From Entamoeba histolytica HM-1:IMSS (taxonomy: Eukaryota; Evosea; Mastigamoebida; Endamoebidae), in assembly GCF_000208925.1 (NCBI RefSeq), contig NW_001914863.1, positions 4,786 to 68,785 on the forward strand: a stretch of DNA of 64,000 nt, read 5' to 3'. A program made the translations under genes and the position numbers. The notes beneath the pieces are model-generated. The model worked only from the letters and a program-made list of their open reading frames with translations. It was not told the origin of the DNA and searched no databases. Numbering within the stretch: the stretch's first letter is position 1; each line of letters begins with the position of its first letter. Shown here piece by piece: positions 41,528 through 50,792 of this stretch.

Positions 41528-43219
41528 ATGTTTTTCTTATTATTCTATTGTATTTTTTCTACATTAGCTGGAAATGGAGTGAATGTAAAAGATCAACTTT
41601 TGCTAGTACCATATCCTCAAAATATTCAATTTAATAAAGGAAGTACAAATGGAATTGAAATTGATGAAACTTTAACAATGAGTTTATCGACTCAATGTCA
41701 AAACAATCCCAATTGTTTAAGTTTTATGAAATTTAATTTTAATCACACAATAACTTTTCCTTTACAACAACAAAAAAATCTAAGAGATTTTAGAATTTCA
41801 TTACATAAAGCTATTGATATCCCTCATATTATTCCTTTAAAACCTAACTTCATTAAAAAAGTTCATATTATTTTCAAATCTTCAGATGAAAAAATATTTT
41901 ATCCATCAACAATTATTGGTTCAGATGAATCTTATTCTCTTTCTATTTCTACTTCTTCTATTATTATTGAAGCTCAAACTGTTTATGGAGCAAGACATGC
42001 ATTAGAAACATTACTTCAATTAATTCGACCTAATGGAAATACATTTGTTATTTCACAATTACCAATAACAATCACTGATTCTCCAAGATTTAAATGGAGA
42101 GGATTAATGGTTGATCTTGCTAGAAATGCTATTAGTAAATTAACTCTTGTAAAAACTATTAATGCATTAGCCTCATTAAAAATGAATGTTCTTCATCTTC
42201 ATTTAACTGACTCTCAATCATTTATGTTTGAATCATCTTCATTCCCAGAATTATCTAAACAAGGTGCATTTAACCAAGAAAATGTATTAAATAAACCGTT
42301 TATTATTCAATTATTACGTTATGCTGCTTTAAGAGGTATACTTATTTATCCTGAAATTGATATTCCAGGACATACTGCATCATGGGGTCTTGGTTATCCA
42401 GGAGTAACTGTTGATTGTTGGGATTATTTAACATCAAATAAAATCTTATACGCTGAAAATAGAGTATCATTAAATCCAACTAATGAAACATCTTTTCATA
42501 TTGTACAAGCAGTATTAAAAGAATTGGCAGAAACATTTGGAAGTCAATATATCCATATTGGAGGTGATGAAGTTGATAACAACTGTTGGTTAAATTCAAA
42601 AGAATATCCTGCTATTAAAGAATGGATGAAAAAGAATAACTTTGATTCAATTACTGATGTAGAAAGTTATTATAATCAAATTGCTCAAGAAGAAGTTATA
42701 AAACAAGGTGCTCATCCTATTGTTTGGGAAGAAGTATTTAAGAAAGGAAATGCTAAAAAGGAATCAACAATCATTCAAGTATGGAGTGATATTAGACAAT
42801 TAAAATTAGCAGTTGATGCTGGATATAAAGCAATTTATTCAGCTGGATTATACTTAGATAGACAAGTACCTTTATGTAATAACTTTGATTCATCTTCTTG
42901 TGGACAACGATATATGTGGGTTTGGACAACAAGAGACTTTTATAAACATGATCCAACCAAAGACTTTACTGATGCTGAATTAGAAAATGTTTATGGTGGA
43001 GAAGGATGTTCTTGGGATGAAAGTTGTGATGATGAAAATTTCTTTGATAGAGTTTTCCAGAGATTCTCAGCTATTGCAGAAAGGTTTTGGAGTAATAAGA
43101 ATCTTATTGATGATGAAAGTCATGAAGTTAGAGCAAATTATCTTCGTTGTTTAGGAAAGAGAAGAGGATTTTTAAAAGGAACAGGACCTTTATATACTTC
43201 TTATTGTGATGCGAAATAA
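41528..43219 (+). CDS. Beta-N-acetylhexosaminidase (GH20), secreted/lysosomal
   Basis: Glycoside hydrolase family 20 enzyme that removes terminal N-acetylglucosamine or -galactosamine; in Entamoeba it is lysosomal or secreted and can act on mucin and chitin oligosaccharides. Residues 1-14 are a signal peptide (FFLLFYCIFSTLAG). The GH20b-like N-terminal domain ends near YGARHALETLLQLI, followed by the barrel: KWRGLMVDLARN, KMNVLHLHLTDSQSF, EIDIPGHTASW and the catalytic HIGGDEVDNNCW near residue 345 with the Asp-Glu pair. EGCSWDESCDD and ERFWS close the active site. At 563 residues it has normal length for the HEXA/HEXB type. Several N-glycosylation sites are present. No introns. Confidence 0.95.
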   Translation: MFFLLFYCIFSTLAGNGVNVKDQLLLVPYPQNIQFNKGSTNGIEIDETLTMSLSTQCQNNPNCLSFMKFNFNHTITFPLQQQKNLRDFRISLHKAIDIPHIIPLKPNFIKKVHIIFKSSDEKIFYPSTIIGSDESYSLSISTSSIIIEAQTVYGARHALETLLQLIRPNGNTFVISQLPITITDSPRFKWRGLMVDLARNAISKLTLVKTINALASLKMNVLHLHLTDSQSFMFESSSFPELSKQGAFNQENVLNKPFIIQLLRYAALRGILIYPEIDIPGHTASWGLGYPGVTVDCWDYLTSNKILYAENRVSLNPTNETSFHIVQAVLKELAETFGSQYIHIGGDEVDNNCWLNSKEYPAIKEWMKKNNFDSITDVESYYNQIAQEEVIKQGAHPIVWEEVFKKGNAKKESTIIQVWSDIRQLKLAVDAGYKAIYSAGLYLDRQVPLCNNFDSSSCGQRYMWVWTTRDFYKHDPTKDFTDAELENVYGGEGCSWDESCDDENFFDRVFQRFSAIAERFWSNKNLIDDESHEVRANYLRCLGKRRGFLKGTGPLYTSYCDAK

Positions 43220-43376
43220 AGTTAAGTTCAATTCACTCTTATGCATTTATTTTTAATTTACACTCTTTTAAAAATAATATAGTTTCTATATTTGAATTAG
43301 AATATTACAACAAGAACAAAAAAAAAAATCAAAAAACTACTCTCATAATAGAAACTGAAGAAATAATTCATGACTA

Positions 43377-44786
43377 TTACTCTGGATCCATTGTTATTCC
43401 TATTCTAAAGTTCATCATTAATACTTCACACGATAGAAGTTTTACTACCATTGTTGTACAATTTATGTCAATTTTTGTTATTCCTATCATTACATTCATA
43501 TGTTCAAAACCAATAGAATCACTCAATTTAAATAACTATTCTTATTGATTATTATTCAAGTTAGCAAAAAGAAGATAATTAGTAATATTGATTCTCCAAT
43601 GGTTAGTTTTAACTTCTGAATGATAAAAAGATGAACTATAATATCTGGATATTTAATAGAGAAATTAATATGTTGGAAAGAAATAAGTTCTTTTCAAAAC
43701 GTAATAACTTGTGACCAATATTCCTTTAATATATATTTTTTGATTTTAAAACATCATTATTGAGCAAATAAGAGTTATTTATTACTTTTATTTCTTCATA
43801 AGTTATCATTCTTCCATTTCCGTTATAATATATCCATTGAGAAGTTTACGTTGTTAATCAATATCCATTGGAATCTAGTATCATATTTTTACCAATCTCT
43901 GCCTTATTATATGTAATTTCCATATCCCAACTTAACATAGGAAATAGGTTAGAACCTAAAACATCAAAACTTAGTCTTGGTTGATCATCAAAATTAGGCT
44001 CTTTTAACACACTATAAGTTGAATGAATTCTATCTAATTCCATAATTTTATTTGTGAATTCTGTGATATACTTAATCATATATCTTTTTACTTCTTCAGT
44101 GACACACCAATTAAAAATCATGTCATTGTCTTTTTGAGGATTTTATTGCTTCAATTAATTGTTGAAGAGCATAACTGTGACTCTCTGTTGAAATAGAACA
44201 AAATAAACAATAAATTGTATTATTTGAAAGAGATGTTCTATCTTAATATAAGTATAATTATTATAAGACATTACTTCTTGAATAGCTTTATTTATTTTAT
44301 TACTCTATTTTTTGATTTGATTTAATTTTTCATCATTTTGAAGAACATAACCAAATCAAAATTAAAAAGAGCCTCACCTTATAATCACATATCAATATCT
44401 TCTTTCGATGACATATTTAAAGAGACCTTATAAAAGAATATTAGTTTGTCATTATAATAATAAACTTATTTATAAGCATCAATACAACTTATTCTTTTTG
44501 TCTGAGAAATAATTTTACAAAATGAAGTTTTTAATGAACTAGAACACTTTGCAATATATTATTATAAAAACTCCTGTAACTTATATCATCTAGGTTCAAT
44601 GATAAAGCAGTTTAATAAAGTATGATAACCTCTTACACATGTAGTAGTTCCTTTTTCTAACCAAATAAACCCAGTTTTAATATATTGATATACAATAATC
44701 TTATCAGAGATAATTTGATATACCATATCTGTTATGTTTGGAATTTGAAGTGAGTTGGTTCTTGTATGTCTAATTGAACCTATCAA
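43377..44786 (-). pseudogene. Decayed gene of unknown family (minus strand)
   Basis: Protein-like fragments follow each other on the minus strand with frame changes and stops. 44786-44586 reads MIGSIRHTRTNSLQ to CFIIEPR; about 44185-44120 reads ESHSYALQQLIEAIKSSKRQ; 44121-43858 reads MIFNWCVTEEVKRY to LDSNGY; then WIYYNGNGRMITYEE; and about 43510-43377 reads EHMNVMIGITKIDINC to GITMDPE and a stop. The composition is more complex than spacer and unlike the low-complexity false frames elsewhere, so I read it as one former gene of some 450 codons. I cannot name the family. An assembly of real exons with several introns seems less likely, because no GTTTGT sites fall at the breaks. Confidence 0.45.
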
Positions 44787-44889
44787 TATTCCAATGAATA
44801 TTATACGTCATCTAATCGTTAATTCTATTTTATATGTTATTATTTATAAAGAAAAATTTAATAGAAATTATTTTCAAAAAACTAATGAT

Positions 44890-46101
44890 TTAGAACATTG
44901 GTACCATATCACCAAATGATCTTCTAAAGAAATTACAACTCTTTGGATCCATTCTGCAAGTAACATCAAGTACTCTTCTATACTTATCCATAACATGATA
45001 ATTTCTTTCAAACTTTTTAGCCATACCTTTAACAGTTTGTTTAACCATTTTACCTTCAATACGTTTTTCAAGGTTTTTCTTCAAATTAGCTTGTTTTTTA
45101 TTGTATCTTTTAACAATTTTCTTTGATTCATATTTAACTTTAGAACGCATTTTATTGGCAATTTTTTTACAAACCTTTTTAGTAATTCTTAAATGTTTGC
45201 ATGTTCTTTTAATTTCTTTAGCAACAGCACGTTGGAATTTTTTAGCGTTATATTTATGGTCATGTTTTAATACATTAATTTTTGAGTCAATAATATTCAT
45301 TGCTTTAATAACTCTTTTTTCATTAGCAATAGCCATTTTTTCTTTATAAATCTTTTTAATAGCTGCTTTAACCTTTTTAGCATTATCAAGTTTTCTTAAA
45401 ATCATATTTTGTTTAACTGCACGAGAAACAATTGCTTTTCTAATTTCTTTTGATTTATCAATAACAGTTTTTAATTCTGCTGTTAATTGAACTTTTTGTT
45501 TAGCGTCTTGTGTTTGTCTAAGTTTATAAATTAATTGAATAATTTTATTCTTTAAAATCTTAAACATTTGTTTTTGATTAGCAATACGTTTTTCTGCTGC
45601 AATAATTCTCTTTTTATATGATGACATTGTCTTAACATGTAATCTTTTCATCATAGCTCTTCTTAATTCTCGTGCTCTTTGTTTACGTGCAAATCTTCTT
45701 CTATGCATTTCTCTTAATCTTTGCATTCTTCTTCTTTTAACCTCTTGTTGTCTTCTCCATCTTCTCATTTGTCTCTTCCAATTTCTCATCCAATGTCTTC
45801 TTAACCACCAATTTCTATAATGCCAAAAATGTCTATGTCTTCTTCTTCTACGTCGTTCTTCATCATCTTCATCGTCTTCTAATTCATATTCTCCATCTTC
45901 ATCGTCGTCTTCTTCTTCTAAGTCATATTCATCATCTCCATTGTCATCATCTTCTGCTTCAATGACTTCTTCTTCATTATCATTTTCATCAACACCATTA
46001 TTATTTTCTAGTTCATATGCATTTTCTAGTTCAACTTCACTTTCTTCTGCATAAGAAAATGAAATGAACATCGCCAATAACACTAAAAGAAGTACTTTCA
46101 T
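44890..46101 (-). CDS. Secreted charge-segregated protein (acidic N-part, Arg/Lys-rich remainder)
   Basis: I do not recognise a family. Residues 1-18 are a clear signal peptide (VLLLVLLAMFISFSYA). Residues 19-82 are almost purely acidic (runs of Asp and Glu with Asn and Tyr). Immediately after, from residue 83, comes a run of Arg/His followed by Trp-rich basic helix (RRHWMRNWKRQMRRWRRQQ), and then 250 residues of Lys/Arg-rich helix. Two cysteine pairs near the C-terminus (about 320-330 and 382-392) precede the end DMVPMF. A pro-region masking a cationic, possibly antimicrobial, nucleic acid- or glycan-binding body is an inference from charge alone. A GAAC box lies 25 bases before the ATG. Confidence 0.75.
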   Translation of the reverse strand: MKVLLLVLLAMFISFSYAEESEVELENAYELENNNGVDENDNEEEVIEAEDDDNGDDEYDLEEEDDDEDGEYELEDDEDDEERRRRRRHRHFWHYRNWWLRRHWMRNWKRQMRRWRRQQEVKRRRMQRLREMHRRRFARKQRARELRRAMMKRLHVKTMSSYKKRIIAAEKRIANQKQMFKILKNKIIQLIYKLRQTQDAKQKVQLTAELKTVIDKSKEIRKAIVSRAVKQNMILRKLDNAKKVKAAIKKIYKEKMAIANEKRVIKAMNIIDSKINVLKHDHKYNAKKFQRAVAKEIKRTCKHLRITKKVCKKIANKMRSKVKYESKKIVKRYNKKQANLKKNLEKRIEGKMVKQTVKGMAKKFERNYHVMDKYRRVLDVTCRMDPKSCNFFRRSFGDMVPMF

Positions 46102-46489
46102 ATTATTACAAATAATATGATTTTAGTTCTTCGATTGTTTTTTAGTTCCTTTTTATTTTTTTTTTCTTTTTTATATTTGATAAAAATCAATATTTTTGTT
46201 TCAAAGTATTTTCATTAATCATTAATACTGTTTTTTAAAACAAATTTTATTATTTTTCTTCTTTGACTATAGAAATAACTTTTTTAGTTTATTTTATGAA
46301 AATTTTCATTTGATAACTTTTGTCTTTATTTTTTGAAAAGGTTTTTTAAATCTAATCTTGATGTAAAAGTTTCTTTAAGATAAAAATTGAAAAAGAAAAG
46401 AAAAGACAATGACTATAAAAAGAAGATATAAACCATCTTTTAAATTAAATTAAATCAAAACATTTTATCATTTTATGTGGCTTTACAAA
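46102..46489. other. Intergenic region
   Basis: About 390 bases between two minus-strand genes: promoter of the secreted charge-segregated protein at one end and the 3' end of the GTPase gene at the other. T-runs are frequent. Nothing else is seen apart from the GAAC box listed separately. Confidence 0.6.
46124..46131 (-). promoter_or_regulatory. GAAC box upstream of charge-segregated secreted protein
   Basis: AGAACTAA on the minus strand, about 25 bases before the ATG ending at 46101. A second, imperfect copy (GGAACTAA) is at about 46144-46151. Confidence 0.45.
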
Positions 46490-47131
46490 TTACAACAAAA
46501 TGCACTTTCCTGATTTTGAATTTCCTTTTTTATTTCCACCAGTTCCTTTTAATTCAGTTTGCATATTTTCAAATGCTTCTTTAACTCCTTCTCCTGTCTT
46601 AGCACTAACTTCAAAAAAGACTATCTTTTTTTCTTTTGCAAATTTTTGTCCTTGTTCTGTACTTACAATTTTTTCACAATCTTTTTTATTGCTTAGAAGA
46701 TAAATGATAGGCTTCTTTCCTTTCGTATATGTAGTGATATCATCAAAAAATCCCCTTAAATCTTCAAATGATGTCTTATCATCTTGTGCATATACTAAAA
46801 ACACTCCATGACACGACCTATAATATGATGATGTTACTGTACGATAGACTTCTTGTCCTGCTGTATCATTCAGATTAAATACATAGATTTGATTCCCCTC
46901 TGTAACTGTATGTTGTTGTGACTCAGGAATAGTACTTGGAAGTTCTTCATGAAACTTTCCTTCCTATTTAAATTAATACTTTCTTCTTATTTTCTTTTTA
47001 TATTTTCTTTTTCTTGTTTTGTTTTCTTCATTTCTTTTTTATTAATAAGAACAAACTATCATTTGATATATGAGAGACGTCTTACCAACAGATGGATCTC
47101 CTGTAAAAACTATTTTAAACTCTGTTGTCAT
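46490..47131 (-). CDS. Ras-like small GTPase, two exons
   Basis: Small GTP-binding protein of 182 residues. Exons on the minus strand: 47131-47057 (25 codons) and 46963-46490, separated by a 93-base intron (GTTTGTTCTTATT to TTTAAATAG) in phase 0. All G-boxes appear after splicing: G1 GDPSVGKT (11-18), G3 DTAGQE (58-63), G4 NKKD and G5 SAK. The C-terminus KSGKCILL is a CaaX box; terminal Leu predicts geranylgeranylation. Spacing between G1 and G3 fits Ras/Rap/Rheb better than Rho. The switch I Thr may be in ELPSTIPES. Without splicing only the 104-residue C-terminal half is seen. It may be a substrate for GAPs such as the one at 40024; that is speculation. Confidence 0.85.
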
Positions 47132-47460
47132 TTTATCGCTACATGTTGATTATTTCTCTTTTTCTTTAGAAATGATAACCTTTTTGTTTTCACTTCTTTT
47201 TAAAAACATTTTACCTTAAAAACAACAATCAAACCCTTCATATAAACTAGACTCCTTCGACATGAAAGTTCTTTTCTATTTTGTCAGATCTTCTCTATTT
47301 TCTTTTTTTCCTTTTTCTTCATATTTCTACTTTTTTATTATTCTTTTTACTATTTCCTTCTTCCTTTTTCTAGTTCATCCTTTCTATTTTTGTTTACTTT
47401 ATTTTTACTTCCTTCTCTTTTTTATGTTATTCAAATAACAAAAATATTAAATTCTAAAAA
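47132..47460. other. Intergenic region
   Basis: About 330 bases, T/C-rich on the plus strand. It holds the GTPase promoter (purine-rich on the minus strand) and the 3' flank of the poly(A) polymerase gene. No further feature is seen. Confidence 0.55.
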
Positions 47461-49029
47461 TCAATTTTTTCTTGTAAATCTTTTCATAAAATCATCATCA
47501 GTTGAGGAATTTTTAACAATAGTGTTTGCTTCTTGTTTCATTTCTTTTTTAAGTTGTTCTTTCTTTTCTTCATTAGGAATAGAATTTTCTTCTTTTGCTT
47601 TGAGTTGTTGTTCAATAGAAGGTTTAGTTGGAATATCAAATGTTTCTGTTATAGCAGAAGAAGGTACTTGAGAAGATGTTTCTTTAATTTCTTGACTTTT
47701 TGTGATAGACCTTTTAACAGAATGAGCAAATTTAGTAGGTATTTCAGACCTCTTTTTAATTGAAGCATCAACAATTAAATCTTTTCCTGAATTAACAATA
47801 CTCAAAAAAGAATTTAGTGGGGTGGATATATCAACAGGACAATCTCTTTTAACATTCATTCCAACATAATAAAAGTACTTTTCATTTTCTTCATCTAAAA
47901 ATCCATTTGGAATTACATTTGCTTCAATTATCTCTTCAATTTCACTCAAACCCTTCATTAGATTAACTAAACCTGATTCAAATTTACCAATTGTAGTTGT
48001 AAGTCCTTCTAATGAAGAAGAAGTTACAATAAATTCAATAAAAATATAATACCCACAGAAAAGATGTCTTGGTTTAAACAACTTTGCCCAATCATTAACA
48101 CCTTCAGAGCTAAATTCATGAACTATTTCTTGTCCTCTTTTTAACTCTCTTTTAATCATTTCTAATGAGAATTTAGTAATACTAAATGCAGCATTTTCAC
48201 TAGGAGATGCTGGTGTTAAAATTTGAATAACACCTTCTTTCTTTTTATCATTAAAATCATCATTAGTACCAAGCATAACTGGAGTTCTTAACCAATCCCA
48301 TGAAGAATATACTTGAAAAAATTTTTCTAACAAACGAACATTATCTAATTGATAATTTTCACTAATAACTTGGGCAACTAATATTTCTATTGAAATACCA
48401 TTTAAAAAACAATAAACATATCCATATATTCCTCTCTTTTTTGTCCATAATTTAATAGTACGTACCATTACTCTAAATGCTTCTTCAGAATGGTTTGGAA
48501 CAAATGCATCAATAATATCTGTATTTCTAACACCATTAATCGCACGAGTATCAAGTTCATCCATATTTTTTAATATATTTTCATTCAGAATGTCTAAATT
48601 ATCAGGTAATGAAGTATATGCTGTTCTTGAAAAATTTAAATCAAATTCAATGTTAAGATAAATCATTGATAAATGTGGTGATCGTTTTGATGGAATTTGT
48701 TTTAGTTCTTTTACGTCAGGATTGTTTAATAACTCAGCATATAATCCATCATAAAAATCATCTCTTGTAATTGTTGAATTAGATACAATACATGCATCAA
48801 TATCTGAATTATTTCCATATACATTTAATCTATAAGAACCATAAACATAAATTGTTGCAGCTTTTACATCAGTGTCATCAGCAACTCCTGCACTTTCAAT
48901 ATATATTTTTTTCCCCCATTGTTGAATGTACTCAGTCATTTTAGAGATTGCTTTTCTTTTCTTTTCAACCTGATCTCCCATAGGATACATATCATTCTTA
49001 ACCAAAAATTCTTTTAATTCACATGCCAT
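47461..49029 (-). CDS. PAP: Poly(A) polymerase
   Basis: Nuclear canonical poly(A) polymerase, adding tails to mRNA 3' ends. The nucleotidyltransferase signature YGSYRLNVYGNNSDIDA gives the first two catalytic Asp (76, 78); the third is Asp130 in NIEFDLNF. The central domain has NGVRNTDII, FRVMVRTIKLWTKKRGIYG and WDWLRTPVML (W-P-x-P-V-like in the family). ITPASPSENAA-like sequence (LTPASPSENAAF) matches the family's M-P-I-I-T-P-A-Y-P. The RNA-binding C-terminal region is short, ending in a Lys/Glu-rich tail. At 522 residues it is close to yeast Pap1 (568). The Pcf11-like factor of the same machinery is encoded at 14339-15536. A GAAC box is 20 bases upstream. Confidence 0.95.
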   Translation of the reverse strand: MACELKEFLVKNDMYPMGDQVEKKRKAISKMTEYIQQWGKKIYIESAGVADDTDVKAATIYVYGSYRLNVYGNNSDIDACIVSNSTITRDDFYDGLYAELLNNPDVKELKQIPSKRSPHLSMIYLNIEFDLNFSRTAYTSLPDNLDILNENILKNMDELDTRAINGVRNTDIIDAFVPNHSEEAFRVMVRTIKLWTKKRGIYGYVYCFLNGISIEILVAQVISENYQLDNVRLLEKFFQVYSSWDWLRTPVMLGTNDDFNDKKKEGVIQILTPASPSENAAFSITKFSLEMIKRELKRGQEIVHEFSSEGVNDWAKLFKPRHLFCGYYIFIEFIVTSSSLEGLTTTIGKFESGLVNLMKGLSEIEEIIEANVIPNGFLDEENEKYFYYVGMNVKRDCPVDISTPLNSFLSIVNSGKDLIVDASIKKRSEIPTKFAHSVKRSITKSQEIKETSSQVPSSAITETFDIPTKPSIEQQLKAKEENSIPNEEKKEQLKKEMKQEANTIVKNSSTDDDFMKRFTRKN

Positions 49030-49046
49030 AATTATTTCTTTTTTGA

Positions 49047-49054
49047 AAGTTCTT
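49047..49054 (-). promoter_or_regulatory. GAAC box upstream of poly(A) polymerase
   Basis: AAGAACTT on the minus strand, about 20 bases before the ATG ending at 49029. Confidence 0.45.
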
Positions 49055-49134
49055 TTTTCATTTTCTTTTGAAAAACAAAAAAATCAAAAATTATTTTTGA
49101 AATATACAACAAAAAAAAAAATTTAATATCAAAA

Positions 49135-50091
49135 TTAATTTGATTCTAATGAAGTAATTGCCATTTGTAACATTCCTTCATATGTTTCATTACATGCTAA
49201 AAATCCAGAAGAATGACAAAATATACTTCCTTTTATTCCACATACATCTTCTAATTCTTTATTTCTTAATCCCCTCCATTGTTCTGGGAAATTTTTAAGA
49301 CAACCATAACTAAATGGTTTAGAAACAGCAGTACATTTCCATTGAGTTCCTCTTCCAAGGTCAGGTTGTAAAACATATAAAACTTCACATTTCTTTCCAG
49401 TTTTAGATTCTTCAATTATTTCTAATAAATTTAATGATTCTTTCCATGGAACCGCTTGTGTATTTACCAAGATTTTTCCTGATGGATGAACAGAATAACG
49501 TGTTTCAAAACATTGTTGAAGAGAAGGTAAATGTTGTGATACAATTTGGTAACAAGTTAATACTGCTTCAATAAATTCTGGTTGAACTAATTCTTGTGCT
49601 TTTTCAAATGGTTGTTTTATTTCATTTAAATGAGCTACACGAGCAGAGAGAGTAGTGTTATCTTTATATAATAATTCTCCATAAGAAACATCAATACCAT
49701 TATCATTAGCGTCAATTGGCATAACAAAATAATTATAAACAAGAACCTTTAATTTCTCTGCTACATCTTCTGTGATAATTTCATGTTTATATTCTTCAAT
49801 AATATTTTTTACAATTTCATTTCCATAATGTTTAAATAATAATCCACAACCACATAATAAAATATTATGTGCTGATGAAAAAGTTTCTTTAAATCCACGT
49901 TGGTGATGGTCATATCGTTTGAGTTTATGGTTATAAACTCCACCAATATCAAAAACCAAAGTACATTTATTTAAAATATCCATATCTAATGTTCTAATTA
50001 ATTTACAATCCTTGAATTCTTTAACGAATTTTAACATAATAGTACCAGTAACATCATCACAATGGTAATTACTAGCATGTACTCCAATCAT
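49135..50091 (-). CDS. MYG1: MYG1/UPF0160 family protein (DHH-like exonuclease)
   Basis: Member of the MYG1 family, whose human and yeast members are 3'-5' RNA exonucleases of the DHH type. Signature blocks: IGVHASNYHCDDVTGT at the N-terminus, VFDIGGVYNH, the RYDHHQRGF DHH motif, then PIDANDNGID, and VHPSGKILV and FCHSSGFLA near the end. I start at the ATG at 50091 (MIGVHAS); the frame reaches a TTG three codons earlier. The product of 318 residues begins right at the catalytic domain, so the mitochondrial targeting extension of human MYG1 is absent, in line with an organism that has only mitosomes. No introns. Confidence 0.9.
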   Translation of the reverse strand: MIGVHASNYHCDDVTGTIMLKFVKEFKDCKLIRTLDMDILNKCTLVFDIGGVYNHKLKRYDHHQRGFKETFSSAHNILLCGCGLLFKHYGNEIVKNIIEEYKHEIITEDVAEKLKVLVYNYFVMPIDANDNGIDVSYGELLYKDNTTLSARVAHLNEIKQPFEKAQELVQPEFIEAVLTCYQIVSQHLPSLQQCFETRYSVHPSGKILVNTQAVPWKESLNLLEIIEESKTGKKCEVLYVLQPDLGRGTQWKCTAVSKPFSYGCLKNFPEQWRGLRNKELEDVCGIKGSIFCHSSGFLACNETYEGMLQMAITSLESN

Positions 50092-50197
50092 CTTAATCAA
50101 TTAATCATTTATTAGTATATTATTTATTTTAGTTTATTTTATTATATTTTATAATAAAAATATTAAATATAAAAAACAAAAAAAAAACATTGCTCAT

Positions 50198-50591
50198 TTA
50201 ACTTAAAAGAACACCAAGAATAATAGCTATTATGGCAATAATTACGACTACTACTAAAATACCTACGACTATACCAATAATTAACCATTTTCTACTAGCA
50301 CAACTATAAGCACGTGCTTCTTGTAATTGTGCATTTGTATTACTAACATCAGTGGCCATTGCATCAGCATCTTGACCTGCTCTATCTATTTGTTCATTTT
50401 GTTTTTTTATGTCAGCATTTTCCATTTGCGCTATTTGTTTTCCAACCATGGCAACATCACGTAACTCACGGGCATTTTCATTTTCTTCTTTTGCAATTTT
50501 GTCTGTCATAGTTTGTTGTTTAAATTCTATGAATTAACTTATTTGAATATACTAATAAGAAAAATTATTTCAAACCTTCACTTTCAGACAT
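50198..50591 (-). CDS. Tail-anchored SNARE (Qc-like), micro-exon start
   Basis: Membrane-fusion SNARE. The long exon (50526-50198) encodes a SNARE motif (about residues 25-80 of the spliced protein) with heptads ELRDVAMVGKQIAQM and the central Gln in QNEQIDRAGQ, then an Arg/Lys boundary (SRKWL) and a 24-residue C-terminal membrane anchor. The pattern is closest to Qc or SNAP-25 second-helix SNAREs. I extend the gene to a 16-base first exon, 50591-50576 (MSESE), joined in phase 1 over a 49-base intron (GTTTGAAATA to TTCATAG) to give 114 residues; total length stays divisible by three and a GAAC box sits 22 bases before this ATG. The internal ATG at 50509 is the simpler alternative (103 residues). 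Confidence 0.75.
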
Positions 50592-50610
50592 CGTAAATTC
50601 CTCTCTTTTT

Positions 50611-50618
50611 TAGTTCTT
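50611..50618 (-). promoter_or_regulatory. GAAC box upstream of SNARE micro-exon
   Basis: AGAACTAA on the minus strand, about 22 bases before the ATG ending at 50591. Its position supports that ATG over the internal one. Confidence 0.5.
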
Positions 50619-50767
50619 TTTTTACATTTTCTTATAAAAAAATTTAATCTGCTAATTTAATTTCTTTCATTCTTTTTTCTTCTATTTGAATTGAACTTAA
50701 ACCCAACCAAAAAATTTCATAACAATAAAATTCTTTTTTCCATTTCAAAGAGTTATTTATTAATTAA

Positions 50768-50792
50768 AAATGTTATTGATTCTTCTAATAAA
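50768..50792. repeat. Target-site duplication, left copy
   Basis: A 25-base sequence (starts AAATGTTATTGATTC) identical to 51398-51422. The pair flanks the SINE inserted between them. Confidence 0.9.
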
